Positions 33,557 to 41,085 of a DNA stretch of 64,000 nt are shown here, piece after piece. The translations under genes and the position numbers were made by a program. Under the pieces are notes generated by a model, which was given only the letters and a program-made list of their open reading frames with translations, ran no database searches and had not been told where the DNA came from. Every line of letters begins with the position of its first letter. The stretch's first letter is position 1. This DNA comes from Streptomyces wuyuanensis (GTDB lineage Bacteria; Actinomycetota; Actinomycetes; Streptomycetales; Streptomycetaceae), in contig NZ_FNHI01000025.1 of NCBI RefSeq assembly GCF_900103455.1, positions 62,001 to 126,000 on the forward strand, given 5' to 3'.

Positions 33557-36036
33557 GACGCGCTCCGGGTGCCGGCCAGGGGCGCGCCGCCGGTCGCGGG
33601 GGAGGGCGGCTCCGCGTCGTCGTGGCCGTCGTCCTCGATCGCCAGCCGCGGAAGCAGCCGGTCCAGCGCGTCGGGCAGCCACCAGTTCGCCCGGCCGAGC
33701 AGGACCATCGTGGCCGGCACGAGGACGCCGCGGACGACGGTGGCGTCCAGCGCGACCGCCGTGGCCAGGCCGATGCCGAACATCTTCACCACGGGGTCGT
33801 CGGACAGCAGGTAGCCGAGGAAGACGCTGACCATGATCAGTGCCGCCGAGGTGATGATCCGGCCCGTTGCGGCCAGGCCGGTGATGACCGCGCCCCGGTT
33901 GTCACCGTCGCGCAGATACGCCGCACGCACGGCACTGAGCAGGAAGACCTCGTAGTCCATCGCGAGACCGAACAGCACGGCGAACATCAGCAGTGGGACG
34001 TAACCCGGGATCGGCACCGGCCCTTCGAGCCCGATCAGCGTCGCGCCCCACCCCCACTGGAAGACCGCGGTGAGCACCCCGTAGGAGGCGGCGACCGAGA
34101 CCAGGTTCATCAGCGCCGCCTTCACCGCGACGACCGGCGAGCGGAAGGCGACGAGCAGAAGCAGTGCGGCGACGGCGAGCACGAAGCCGACGACCAGGGG
34201 CATCCGCTCGGTGAGCCGTTCGTTCAGATCGGCCTGGGCGGCCGTCGCCCCGCCCACATGGGTCACCAGGCCGGCGTCCGCGCCGGCCCGGGGCAGGGTC
34301 TCGTCCCGCAGCCGGTGCACCAGCTCGACCGTGTCCGGGTCGGACGGCGCGGTGGTGGGCGTGACCTGCCAGCGCACACGAGTGCCGCTCGCGTCCAGCT
34401 GCGCGGGCCCGACGGACGCGACGCCGCCGGTCGTTCGCAGAGCGGCGGAGACGGCCGTGATCCGGGCGTCGTCCGGGCCGGAGGCGGGGTCGGGCAGCGT
34501 GGACACGACCTGGAGCGGACCGTTGGCGCCGGGACCGAAGGCGTCGGCCAGCCGGTCGTACGAGGTGCGGCTCGCCGTACCGGCGGCCTTGTCGCCCGCG
34601 TCCAGCTGACCGTACGTCAACTGAGTTGCCGGGACGGCGAGTACACCGGTCAGAGCGAGCGCGGCCAGGAGGCAGCGCCACGGCCGGGAGGCGACGAACG
34701 CGGCGATCCGGCCCCAGCCGGCCGGAGCGGGCCCGGCGCCGGGGTGCGCGTCCACCGGCCGCGAGCGGGCCGCGAGGGTTTCGGGCCGTTCCGCTCCGGT
34801 CCGGGCCGCGGGCTCTTCGCGACGGTCCGTGCCGCTACCGGCGCCGGGGACTCGGAGACGCACCGGGCCGGGTACGCCAGTGGCGGCTTCCGCGCGACCG
34901 GCCCCGGAGGCCGCCGTGCCCGCCCCCTCCGGCTCGCCCCGGTCGTCCGGCTCCTGGCGTCCGCCCGGCTCCTGCCGTACGACCCGCTCCCGCGCCTTGC
35001 GCTCGTTCCGCGCCTTCCGGTCGCCCCGCGCCGTGGGCGCGAGTCGCGGCCCGAGCAGTGAGAGCACGGCGGGCAGCAGGGTGAGCGTCGCCGCCATGGC
35101 GACCAGCACGGCGATGCCCGGCGCGAGTGCCAGCGCGTGCAGCAGCGGGAGGCCGCCGAACGCGAGCCCGGCGAGGGCGGCGACGACCGCGCTGCCCGCG
35201 AACACGACCGCCTTGCCGGACCCGGCCGTGGTGCGTGCGGCCGCTTCCTCGACGTCCACCCCGGCCGTCAGCAGCTCACGGAACCGGGTCAGACAGAAGA
35301 GCGTGTAGTCGATGCCGACGCCGAGGCCGATCATCGCCGCGATGGTCGCACCGGAGGAGGGCATGTCCATCAGATGGCCCGCCAGGCCGATCAGGCACAG
35401 GGACACGCCCAGCCCGACCGCTCCCGTGAGCAGCGGCACCCCGGCCGCGACCAGACTCCCGAACCCGAGGGCGAGGACGACGAACGCGGCCGCGAGGCCG
35501 ATGACCTCGCTGTGCCCGGTGGAACCCTTGTCCTCCGCGGCGGCGAGGTCCCCGCCGGCCGTCACCTCGATCCCCGCACGGGCGGCCGGGGCGGCCGCGT
35601 CCGTGATGGCGCGGGTGGTCTCCGGGGTGATGTCCCGTCCGCCGACGTCGAGTTCGACCGTCAGCCGGCCCGTGCGGCCGTCCGCGCCGAGGCCGCCGCC
35701 GGCGGGTTCGTACGGGGTGGTGACGGCCACGACGTGGTCGACGCCCTCGATGGCCCGCGCCGCCTCCTCGACGGCCCTGCGCTGCCCGGAAGAGGTGAGC
35801 GGTGCGGCGTCGGCCGGTGCGTACAGGACGACGGGCTGCCGGCCCGAGGCCGCGTCGGCGAAGGCCCCTGCCGTGTCGCGCGCCGCCTGGCTGTCGCTGC
35901 CCGGGATGGTCACGGCCTCGCTGGTGACCCTGCCGAAGGCCCCGACCGCCGCGGCCAGGGAGATGAGCAGCAGCAGCCAGGCGGCCACGGTCCGTTTCGG
36001 TCTGCGGGCGCACCAGCGCCCTGCGGCCAGGAGCAT
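33553..36036 (-). CDS. MMPL-family RND exporter
   Basis: 827 residues with the two-fold MMPL plan: each half has one helix, a large outer domain and five helices. Motifs IGLGVGIDYTLFCLTRFRE (first half) and VLFGLAMDYEVFLLSAVR (second half) contain the Asp-Tyr pair needed for proton relay. Between the halves, about residues 333-440, sits a polar Arg/Glu/Pro/Gly-rich insertion that looks disordered and is longer than the usual cytoplasmic loop. MMPL proteins export lipids or drugs. It is followed by a coupled LmeA-like gene and is divergent from a TetR gene; two 17-bp palindromes lie between them. Confidence 0.92.
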   Translation of the reverse strand: MLLAAGRWCARRPKRTVAAWLLLLISLAAAVGAFGRVTSEAVTIPGSDSQAARDTAGAFADAASGRQPVVLYAPADAAPLTSSGQRRAVEEAARAIEGVDHVVAVTTPYEPAGGGLGADGRTGRLTVELDVGGRDITPETTRAITDAAAPAARAGIEVTAGGDLAAAEDKGSTGHSEVIGLAAAFVVLALGFGSLVAAGVPLLTGAVGLGVSLCLIGLAGHLMDMPSSGATIAAMIGLGVGIDYTLFCLTRFRELLTAGVDVEEAAARTTAGSGKAVVFAGSAVVAALAGLAFGGLPLLHALALAPGIAVLVAMAATLTLLPAVLSLLGPRLAPTARGDRKARNERKARERVVRQEPGGRQEPDDRGEPEGAGTAASGAGRAEAATGVPGPVRLRVPGAGSGTDRREEPAARTGAERPETLAARSRPVDAHPGAGPAPAGWGRIAAFVASRPWRCLLAALALTGVLAVPATQLTYGQLDAGDKAAGTASRTSYDRLADAFGPGANGPLQVVSTLPDPASGPDDARITAVSAALRTTGGVASVGPAQLDASGTRVRWQVTPTTAPSDPDTVELVHRLRDETLPRAGADAGLVTHVGGATAAQADLNERLTERMPLVVGFVLAVAALLLLVAFRSPVVAVKAALMNLVSVAASYGVLTAVFQWGWGATLIGLEGPVPIPGYVPLLMFAVLFGLAMDYEVFLLSAVRAAYLRDGDNRGAVITGLAATGRIITSAALIMVSVFLGYLLSDDPVVKMFGIGLATAVALDATVVRGVLVPATMVLLGRANWWLPDALDRLLPRLAIEDDGHDDAEPPSPATGGAPLAGTRSAS

Positions 36037-36047
36037 GAGGAACCCGT

Positions 36048-36090
36048 CCCTCTCGTGCGGCGGGCCGGGGTGGGCCCTCTCGTGCGGCGG
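36048..36090. repeat. 16-bp direct repeat near the MMPL start
   Basis: CCCTCTCGTGCGGCGG occurs at 36048-36063 and 36075-36090, in the leader of the MMPL gene. Confidence 0.8.
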
Positions 36091-36111
36091 CCCGGAACGG
36101 GCTCGAAGTTA

Positions 36112-36128
36112 TTGCACTCCGTGTGCAA
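36112..36128. promoter_or_regulatory. TetR operator 1
   Basis: TTGCACTCCGTGTGCAA, a 17-bp palindrome with 6-bp arms. It shares TTGCA-N7-TGCAA and an inner CG-x-G with the second site; centres are 26 bp apart. Confidence 0.75.
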
Positions 36129-36137
36129 GCGGCACGG

Positions 36138-36154
36138 TTGCATCACGAGTGCAA
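36138..36154. promoter_or_regulatory. TetR operator 2
   Basis: TTGCATCACGAGTGCAA, 32 bases before the TetR start. With site 1 it occupies the divergent promoter region of the TetR and MMPL genes. Confidence 0.75.
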
Positions 36155-36185
36155 CAATGTCAACGCAGGGATGGGAGGAACCGAC

Positions 36186-36935
36186 GTGAACCAGTCGGAC
36201 CGGCGGGCGCCGGATCGCGCCCCGGAGACCGCGGACGCACAACCCGGCACCGGCGGCGGACCGCCGCGGGACGGCCGCACCGAGCGCGGACGCCGGACCC
36301 GGGAGAAGATCGCCGACGCGATGCTCTCGCTGCTCGACGACGGGGAGACGCAGTTCCCCGCGGACCGGGTGGCCGAGCGGGCCGGGGTGTCGCGCCGCCT
36401 GGTGTTCCACCACTTCGCCGACATGGGGCAGCTCCAGGACACCGCCATCGCCCGGCGGCTCGACCAGCTGGCCGCGCGCATCGGGCCCCTGCCCGCCGAG
36501 GGGTCGAGGGAGACGAGGGTGGCCGCGCTCGTCGAGCAGCGGGCGCGGATCCTGGAATGGATCACCCCCGCGCGACTGACGATGATGCGGCTGGAGAACC
36601 CGACCGAGAGGGTCGAGTTCGCCACCCGTCAGGTGCTCGACTTCGCCCGCCGACGGCTCGCCGAGGTCTTCGCCGAGGAGCTGGACCGGCTGCCCGGGGA
36701 ACGCCGTGCGGACCTGCTCAACGGCCTGGACGCGGTGACCACATGGGGTGCCTGGTACCACTGGCGCAGCAGCGGCCTCGACCAGGACGCCGCCCGCCGC
36801 ACGATGGAGGCCACGGTGCACGCGCTGCTCGCCGTGACCGACCGGGCGCCCGCGCCGGACCCGGCCGGCCGGGCGGCGGGCGACGGCCCGTCATCGCCGC
36901 CGGCCGGCGCCCCCGCACCGCCTCCGGCCCGCTGA
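36186..36935 (+). CDS. TetR-family regulator of the MMPL operon
   Basis: 249 residues from GTG 36186, with GGGAGG 7 bases upstream. After a polar arm of about 40 residues the HTH reads RTREKIADAMLSLLDDGE, FPADRVAERAGVSRRLVFHHFADM, a standard TetR recognition helix. The ligand domain is helical and ends in a Pro/Ala-rich tail. Position, divergent orientation and the paired palindromes argue that it represses itself and the MMPL-LmeA pair and is released by an exported compound; this is inference from layout. Confidence 0.88.
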   Translation: MNQSDRRAPDRAPETADAQPGTGGGPPRDGRTERGRRTREKIADAMLSLLDDGETQFPADRVAERAGVSRRLVFHHFADMGQLQDTAIARRLDQLAARIGPLPAEGSRETRVAALVEQRARILEWITPARLTMMRLENPTERVEFATRQVLDFARRRLAEVFAEELDRLPGERRADLLNGLDAVTTWGAWYHWRSSGLDQDAARRTMEATVHALLAVTDRAPAPDPAGRAAGDGPSSPPAGAPAPPPAR

Positions 36936-36948
36936 TCTCACGCAATGG

Positions 36949-36971
36949 TCCCCGGATCTCAGATCCGGGGA
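36949..36971. promoter_or_regulatory. Perfect palindrome before mec (terminator or operator)
   Basis: TCCCCGGATC, three bases TCA, GATCCGGGGA: 10-bp arms. It lies 13 bases after the TetR stop and ends 9 bases before the mec -10, so it could terminate tetR or cover the mec -35 region. Confidence 0.6.
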
Positions 36972-36980
36972 ACGTCCGCC

Positions 36981-36986
36981 TATTCT
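36981..36986 (+). promoter_or_regulatory. Leaderless-type -10 element of mec
   Basis: TATTCT ends 7 bases before ATG 36994. Confidence 0.6.
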
Positions 36987-36993
36987 CGTCCTC

Positions 36994-37416
36994 ATGCTGA
37001 CCATCACCCAGGCCCTGTACGAGCAGATCGTCGCCCACGCCCGCGAGGACCACCCCGACGAGGCGTGCGGCGTGGTCGCGGGGCCCGCCGGCGAGGGGCG
37101 TCCCGAGCGCTTCATCCCCATGCTCAACGCCGCCCGCTCGCCCACGTTCTACGAGTTCGACTCGTCGGACCTGCTCAAGCTCTACCGGGAGATGGACGAC
37201 CGGGACGAGGAGCCGGTGGTCATCTACCACTCCCACACGGCGACCGAGGCGTACCCGTCCCGCACCGACATCTCGTACGCCAACGAGCCCGGCGCCCACT
37301 ACGTGCTCGTTTCCACCGCGGACACCGACGACGCAGGGCCGTTCCAGTTCCGCTCCTTCCGGATCGTCGACGGCGAGGTCACCGAGGAGGACGTCGAGGT
37401 CGTCGAGGCGTACTGA
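36994..37416 (+). CDS. mec: JAMM/M67 zinc metallopeptidase, CysO-cysteine hydrolase (Mec type)
   Basis: 140 residues. JAMM/MPN+ residues are complete: Glu23 (DEACGVVAG), His79 and His81 (YHSHTATEAYPS), Ser89 and Asp92 (SRTD). In Mycobacterium tuberculosis the homologous Mec cleaves cysteine from the carrier CysO after CysM has built it there. The downstream cysO and cysM genes make the same job very likely here. A second possible job, trimming the CysO tail to expose Gly-Gly, is discussed as a finding. Confidence 0.9.
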   Translation: MLTITQALYEQIVAHAREDHPDEACGVVAGPAGEGRPERFIPMLNAARSPTFYEFDSSDLLKLYREMDDRDEEPVVIYHSHTATEAYPSRTDISYANEPGAHYVLVSTADTDDAGPFQFRSFRIVDGEVTEEDVEVVEAY

Positions 37417-37491
37417 GGCATTTCGTCCACCAGGCGAACGGATCAGGTCCACGATGCGAGATCACATACCTGGGGCCGGATCGGGAATCGT

Positions 37492-37497
37492 TACGAT
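37492..37497 (+). promoter_or_regulatory. Leaderless-type -10 element of the Cys leader peptide
   Basis: TACGAT ends 6 bases before ATG 37504, so cysO and cysM can be transcribed separately from mec. Confidence 0.6.
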
Positions 37498-37503
37498 GAC
37501 CGC

Positions 37504-37629
37504 ATGGTTCCCCACGACGTGAGCGAGAAGACGCCGGGCACGCCGCTGCTCGTGGCGCGGCTGCACGTCGACCTGTGCCGCCTGGCCAGCGCCATCTGTA
37601 CGCGCTGCGCGGCCGGCCGCACGGCCTGA
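37504..37629 (+). CDS. 41-residue cysteine-containing leader peptide
   Basis: A short frame between mec and cysO: MVPHDVSEKTPGTPLLVARL then HVDLCRLASAICTRCAAGRTA. The HVDLCRLASAIC pattern is that of small proteins annotated in Streptomyces as putative leader peptides. Cysteines are at 25, 32 and 35, near the end, as expected if ribosome pausing at Cys codons senses cysteine shortage. Its promoter appears leaderless. The spacer to cysO holds a weak GCCCC/GGGGC hairpin (37663-37678). Leaderless short Cys-rich frames that act as cysteine-responsive attenuators are known in mycobacteria; the same role here is inferred. Confidence 0.7.
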   Translation: MVPHDVSEKTPGTPLLVARLHVDLCRLASAICTRCAAGRTA

Positions 37630-37662
37630 GCCCACGGCCGACGAACACGGCAGCCTGCACAA

Positions 37663-37678
37663 GCCCCTGCGCGGGGGC
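37663..37678 (+). promoter_or_regulatory. Small hairpin in the cysO leader
   Basis: GCCCC (37663-37667) and GGGGC (37674-37678) around TGCGCG, between the leader peptide stop and the AGGAG site of cysO. It is short, so an attenuator role is only a possibility. Confidence 0.35.
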
Positions 37679-37734
37679 CGAGCCGCGCGCCCGTACGCAA
37701 CGCACTTACGTCCCTCCCGACAGGAGCCCACGCC

Positions 37735-38022
37735 ATGGCCATCGAGGTCCGCATCCCGACCATCCTCCGCACCTACACCGACGGCGCCAAGGCCGTCGAG
37801 GGCAGCGGGGACACGCTCGCCGAGCTGTTCACCGACCTCGAGACCCGGCACCCCGGAATCCTGGCCCGGATCGTGGACGAGGCGAACGGCGAGCAGCTGC
37901 GCCGCTTCGTGAACGTCTACCTGAACGACGAGGACGTCCGCTTCCTCGACGGCATCTCCACCAAGCTGTCCGACGGTGACAGCGTGACGATCCTGCCGGC
38001 CGTGGCCGGCGGTATGGCCTGA
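37735..38022 (+). CDS. cysO: CysO sulfur-carrier protein (ThiS/MoaD fold)
   Basis: 95 residues behind AGGAG. IEVRIPTILRTYTDGAK, DTLAELFTDLETRHPGI, FVNVYLNDEDVRFLDG and DGDSVTILPAVAGG follow the mycobacterial CysO closely. The carrier is thiocarboxylated at a C-terminal glycine and donates sulfur to CysM. Unlike the mycobacterial protein, which as I recall ends at Gly-Gly, this one has two further residues (AGGMA then stop at 38020-38022), so it needs processing before activation. cysM starts 15 bases downstream. Confidence 0.92.
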   Translation: MAIEVRIPTILRTYTDGAKAVEGSGDTLAELFTDLETRHPGILARIVDEANGEQLRRFVNVYLNDEDVRFLDGISTKLSDGDSVTILPAVAGGMA

Positions 38023-38037
38023 TCGGCCGGACAACCC

Positions 38038-38988
38038 ATGCGCTACGACTCCCCGCTCGCCGCGGTCGGCAATACCCCGCTCGTCCGGCTGCCCCGGCTG
38101 TCCCCCTCCGAGGACGTCCGCATCTGGGCCAAGCTGGAGGACCGCAACCCGACCGGCTCGATCAAGGACCGCCCCGCGCTCTTCATGATCGAGCAGGCGG
38201 AGAAGGACGGGCGCCTCACGCCCGGCTGCACGATCCTCGAGCCGACCAGCGGCAACACCGGCATCTCGCTGGCCATGGCGGCCAGGCTCAAGGGCTACCG
38301 GATCGTCTGCGTGATGCCGGAGAACACAAGCCACGAGCGGCGGCAGCTCCTGGCCATGTGGGGCGCCGAGATCATCTCGTCGCCCGCGGCGGGCGGCTCC
38401 AACACGGCCGTGCGGGTGGCGAAGGAACTCGCCGCGCAGAATCCGTCGTGGGTGATGCTCTACCAGTACGGCAACCCGGACAACGCGGGCGCCCACTACG
38501 CCACCACCGGCCCGGAGGTCCTTGCCGACCTGCCCTCGATCACCCACTTCGTGGCGGGCCTCGGCACGACCGGCACCCTCATGGGCGTCGGACGCTTCCT
38601 GCGCGAGCACAAGCCCGACGTGAAGATCGTCGCCGCGGAGCCCCGGTACGACGACCTCGTCTACGGACTGCGCAACCTCGACGAGGGCTTCGTCCCCGAG
38701 CTGTACGACGCGTCCGTCCTCACCACCCGCTTCTCGGTCGGCTCGGCCGACGCCGTCACCCGCACCCGGGAGCTCCTCCAGCAGGAGGGCATCTTCGCGG
38801 GCGTCTCCACCGGCGCGTCCCTGCACGCGGCGATCGGCGTGGGCAAGAAGGCGCTGAAGGCCGGGGAATCGGCGGACATCGTCTTCATCGTGGCCGACGG
38901 CGGCTGGAAGTACCTGTCCACCGGCGTGTACACGGCTCCCACGACCGAGGCGGCGATCGAAACCCTCCAGGGCCAGCTCTGGGCCTGA
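38038..38988 (+). CDS. cysM: O-phosphoserine-type cysteine synthase CysM
   Basis: 316 residues, PLP enzyme. Lys43 in NPTGSIKDRPALFM binds PLP; EPTSGNTGISLAMAA holds the substrate carboxylate; GLGTTGTLMGVGRFL binds the phosphate of PLP; ADGGWKYLSTGVYT closes the sequence. The partner CysO and Mec genes upstream indicate the CysO-thiocarboxylate route, where O-phosphoserine rather than O-acetylserine is the likely acceptor, as in M. tuberculosis CysM. This route is considered useful under oxidative stress. Confidence 0.94.
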   Translation: MRYDSPLAAVGNTPLVRLPRLSPSEDVRIWAKLEDRNPTGSIKDRPALFMIEQAEKDGRLTPGCTILEPTSGNTGISLAMAARLKGYRIVCVMPENTSHERRQLLAMWGAEIISSPAAGGSNTAVRVAKELAAQNPSWVMLYQYGNPDNAGAHYATTGPEVLADLPSITHFVAGLGTTGTLMGVGRFLREHKPDVKIVAAEPRYDDLVYGLRNLDEGFVPELYDASVLTTRFSVGSADAVTRTRELLQQEGIFAGVSTGASLHAAIGVGKKALKAGESADIVFIVADGGWKYLSTGVYTAPTTEAAIETLQGQLWA

Positions 38989-39298
38989 CTCCCCGAGCGG
39001 CCGGCGCCGGCCACGGGCCGGAGAGGACGGCCGCCGCCGGCCGCCGGGACCGCGGCGCGCTTCGTGCGCGGGACGGGTCCGGAGCCCGATCCGGTCGGAC
39101 CGGGCCGGGCGGATCAACCCGGAGCAGGGTGCCGGAGCAGGGTGCGCCCGGATCCCGGGTGGCACCGCTCCGGACTCCGGGCGCCGAGGACGTACCGGCG
39201 CCGGGACGGGCGAGGAACCCTGGCGCGGGCGGCACCCGGGACGGTGAGGCGACCATTCGACTCGGGACACGACAGGGCGGAGCGGTCCCGAACACGCC
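38989..39298. other. Intergenic stretch after cysM
   Basis: 310 bases between two convergent genes. It holds a GGCCGGCGCCGGCC palindrome near 38999 and a tandem GGAGCAGGGTGC (39121-39132, 39134-39145). No gene is supported; the cysM terminator probably lies at the first palindrome. Confidence 0.5.
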
Positions 39299-39805
39299 TC
39301 ACAGATGACGCAACTGGTCCCACAGCAGCGGGTCCACCGCACCCACCCGCCGGCGGAAGTCCCGGACCCGGACATCGCGCAGTTCGTCCGTCTCCAGGAA
39401 GCTCGGGCGCCCGTGTGCGTCGCCGACGGTGCCCGGCGGAAGCGGGATCACGCCCGGACGCTCGTCGTGATAGCGGCTGGTGATCTTGGCGACGCGCGCA
39501 GCGCCGCCGTGCACGGCCAGGACCAGGCACGGACGGTCCTTCGAACCGGGCCCGTCCTCGAACGGAACGTCCGCCCACCAGATCTCGCCCGGCTGCGGCC
39601 TCCGCGCCGGCCCGGGACGCGCCGCGCCCTCCGCCGGCCCGCCGGGCCGGCCGCCCGGGGCACGGCCCCGCGGCCGCGTCGGCACCCTGCGCGGCGGTCT
39701 CCCGCCGGGCCTCCCGGTACGGGCACCCGGCCGCACCCGTGTCACGGCCGCCAGCAGCGCGACCGCCACCACTGCGCCGAGCGCGAGCCACCACGACGTG
39801 TCCAT
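39299..39805 (-). CDS. PemK/MazF-like protein with N-terminal membrane helix
   Basis: 168 residues from ATG 39805. The start MDTSWWLALGAVVAVALLAAV is a membrane helix, followed by a basic Pro/Gly/Arg-rich linker of about 45 residues, then a PemK-like barrel: QPGEIWWADVPFEDG, SKDRPCLVLAVHG (the K-x-R-P-x-L-V-L motif), AKITSRYHDERPGVIPLP and DVRVRDFRRRVGAVD. Normal MazF/PemK toxins are soluble mRNA interferases with a cognate antitoxin gene; neither the anchor nor the missing antitoxin fits, so it may not be a toxin. Confidence 0.72.
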   Translation of the reverse strand: MDTSWWLALGAVVAVALLAAVTRVRPGARTGRPGGRPPRRVPTRPRGRAPGGRPGGPAEGAARPGPARRPQPGEIWWADVPFEDGPGSKDRPCLVLAVHGGAARVAKITSRYHDERPGVIPLPPGTVGDAHGRPSFLETDELRDVRVRDFRRRVGAVDPLLWDQLRHL

Positions 39806-40048
39806 ACCCCAGACGGTACCGGCGCGCATCCCGGGCCGCGCGCGCCGGGCCCTCGCCGGTCACGCGTCGTCCTATCCGGTGACAGGGCAGGTGAGTTCCC
39901 CCACAACGGGTACGTGCGAAGGAGCGCTCTACCCTTTCGCGCCTTACGCTCGACGCACCGCACGACCTCCCCTGCGCACGCCTCGGCACTCCTGCCACCC
40001 GCCCACGTTCCCGTCCACCGGACGACCGTCCACGGAGGTTCAAGCTCC

Positions 40049-40801
40049 ATGAAGCTCACCGTCGTCGGCTGCTCGGGGTCGTTCCCGTCCGCGGAATCGG
40101 CCTGCTCGAGCTATCTCGTAGAGGCCGACGGCTTCCGGCTGCTCCTCGACATGGGCAACGGCGCCCTCGGCGAGCTGCAGCGCCACATCGGTCTCTACGA
40201 CCTCGACGCCATCTTCCTCAGTCATCTGCATGCGGACCACTGCATCGACATGTGCGGATACTTCGTGGCCCGCTACTACCGCCACGACGGCGGTCGCTGC
40301 GACGCCATCCCGGTGTACGCGCCGGAAGGCGCGGAGCAGCGGCTCACCACCGCATACGCCGACACCCCGTCCGACAAGTCGATGAGCGAGGTCTTCGACT
40401 TCCACACCCTCAAGCCGGGCGCCTTCGAGATCGGGCCGTTCTCCGTGCGCGCCGAGAAGGTCGCGCATCCCGTCGACACCTTCGGCATCCGGGTCGAGCA
40501 CGGCGGCCGCTCCCTGACCTACTCCGGGGACACCGGCGTCTGCGACCCCCTGGTCGACCTCGCCGACGGCACCGACCTCTTCCTCTGCGAGGCGGCCTTC
40601 ACCCACGGCAAAGAGGACATCCCGGACCTCCACCTCAACGGCCGCGAGGCCGGCGCACACGCCGCCCGCGCACGGGTCGGCCGTCTGGTGCTGACCCACA
40701 TCCCGCCGTGGACGGACGCCGAGCGCAATCTTGCGGACGCGCGGGAGGTCTTCGACGGGCCCGTCGAACTGGCGGCCCCGGGCGCGGTCTACGAGCTGTG
40801 A
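40049..40801 (+). CDS. Metallo-beta-lactamase-fold hydrolase
   Basis: 250 residues behind GGAGG. Opening MKLTVVGCSGSFPSAESACS, then the metal motif LSHLHADHCID (His59, His61, Asp63, His64), a later His in VAHPVDTFGIRVEHGG, YSGDTGVCDPL with the bridging Asp, and LTHIPPW with the last His. It is RNase Z-like in layout. The M. tuberculosis neighbour at this place (Rv1339, between the cysM and rph groups) has been reported as an atypical cAMP phosphodiesterase; equivalence here is by position and similarity of motifs only. Confidence 0.85.
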   Translation: MKLTVVGCSGSFPSAESACSSYLVEADGFRLLLDMGNGALGELQRHIGLYDLDAIFLSHLHADHCIDMCGYFVARYYRHDGGRCDAIPVYAPEGAEQRLTTAYADTPSDKSMSEVFDFHTLKPGAFEIGPFSVRAEKVAHPVDTFGIRVEHGGRSLTYSGDTGVCDPLVDLADGTDLFLCEAAFTHGKEDIPDLHLNGREAGAHAARARVGRLVLTHIPPWTDAERNLADAREVFDGPVELAAPGAVYEL

Positions 40802-41085
40802 GGCGCTTCGGGCCGTAGCCCCGGACCCGTTTCACGGCCGTGCGGTACCGGCCCGGCACGGGGCGGCGGTCGCGGCACCCGCGCGCACAGCCCCCTTCGC
40901 CCCGGCCGGCACCGACCCGGCCTTTCCCGCCGCGGTTGGCCCGGTCGGCGGGGACCCGGCCGGGGCCGGCTCGGCCCCGTACCGCGATCTCGCCGCGACG
41001 CGGGAGATCCACTCCGCAGGCCGGGAACGGCGCACACCGCTAAACTCGCCTAAAAGCGACACATCGTCCTGATCTGCGAGGAAAC

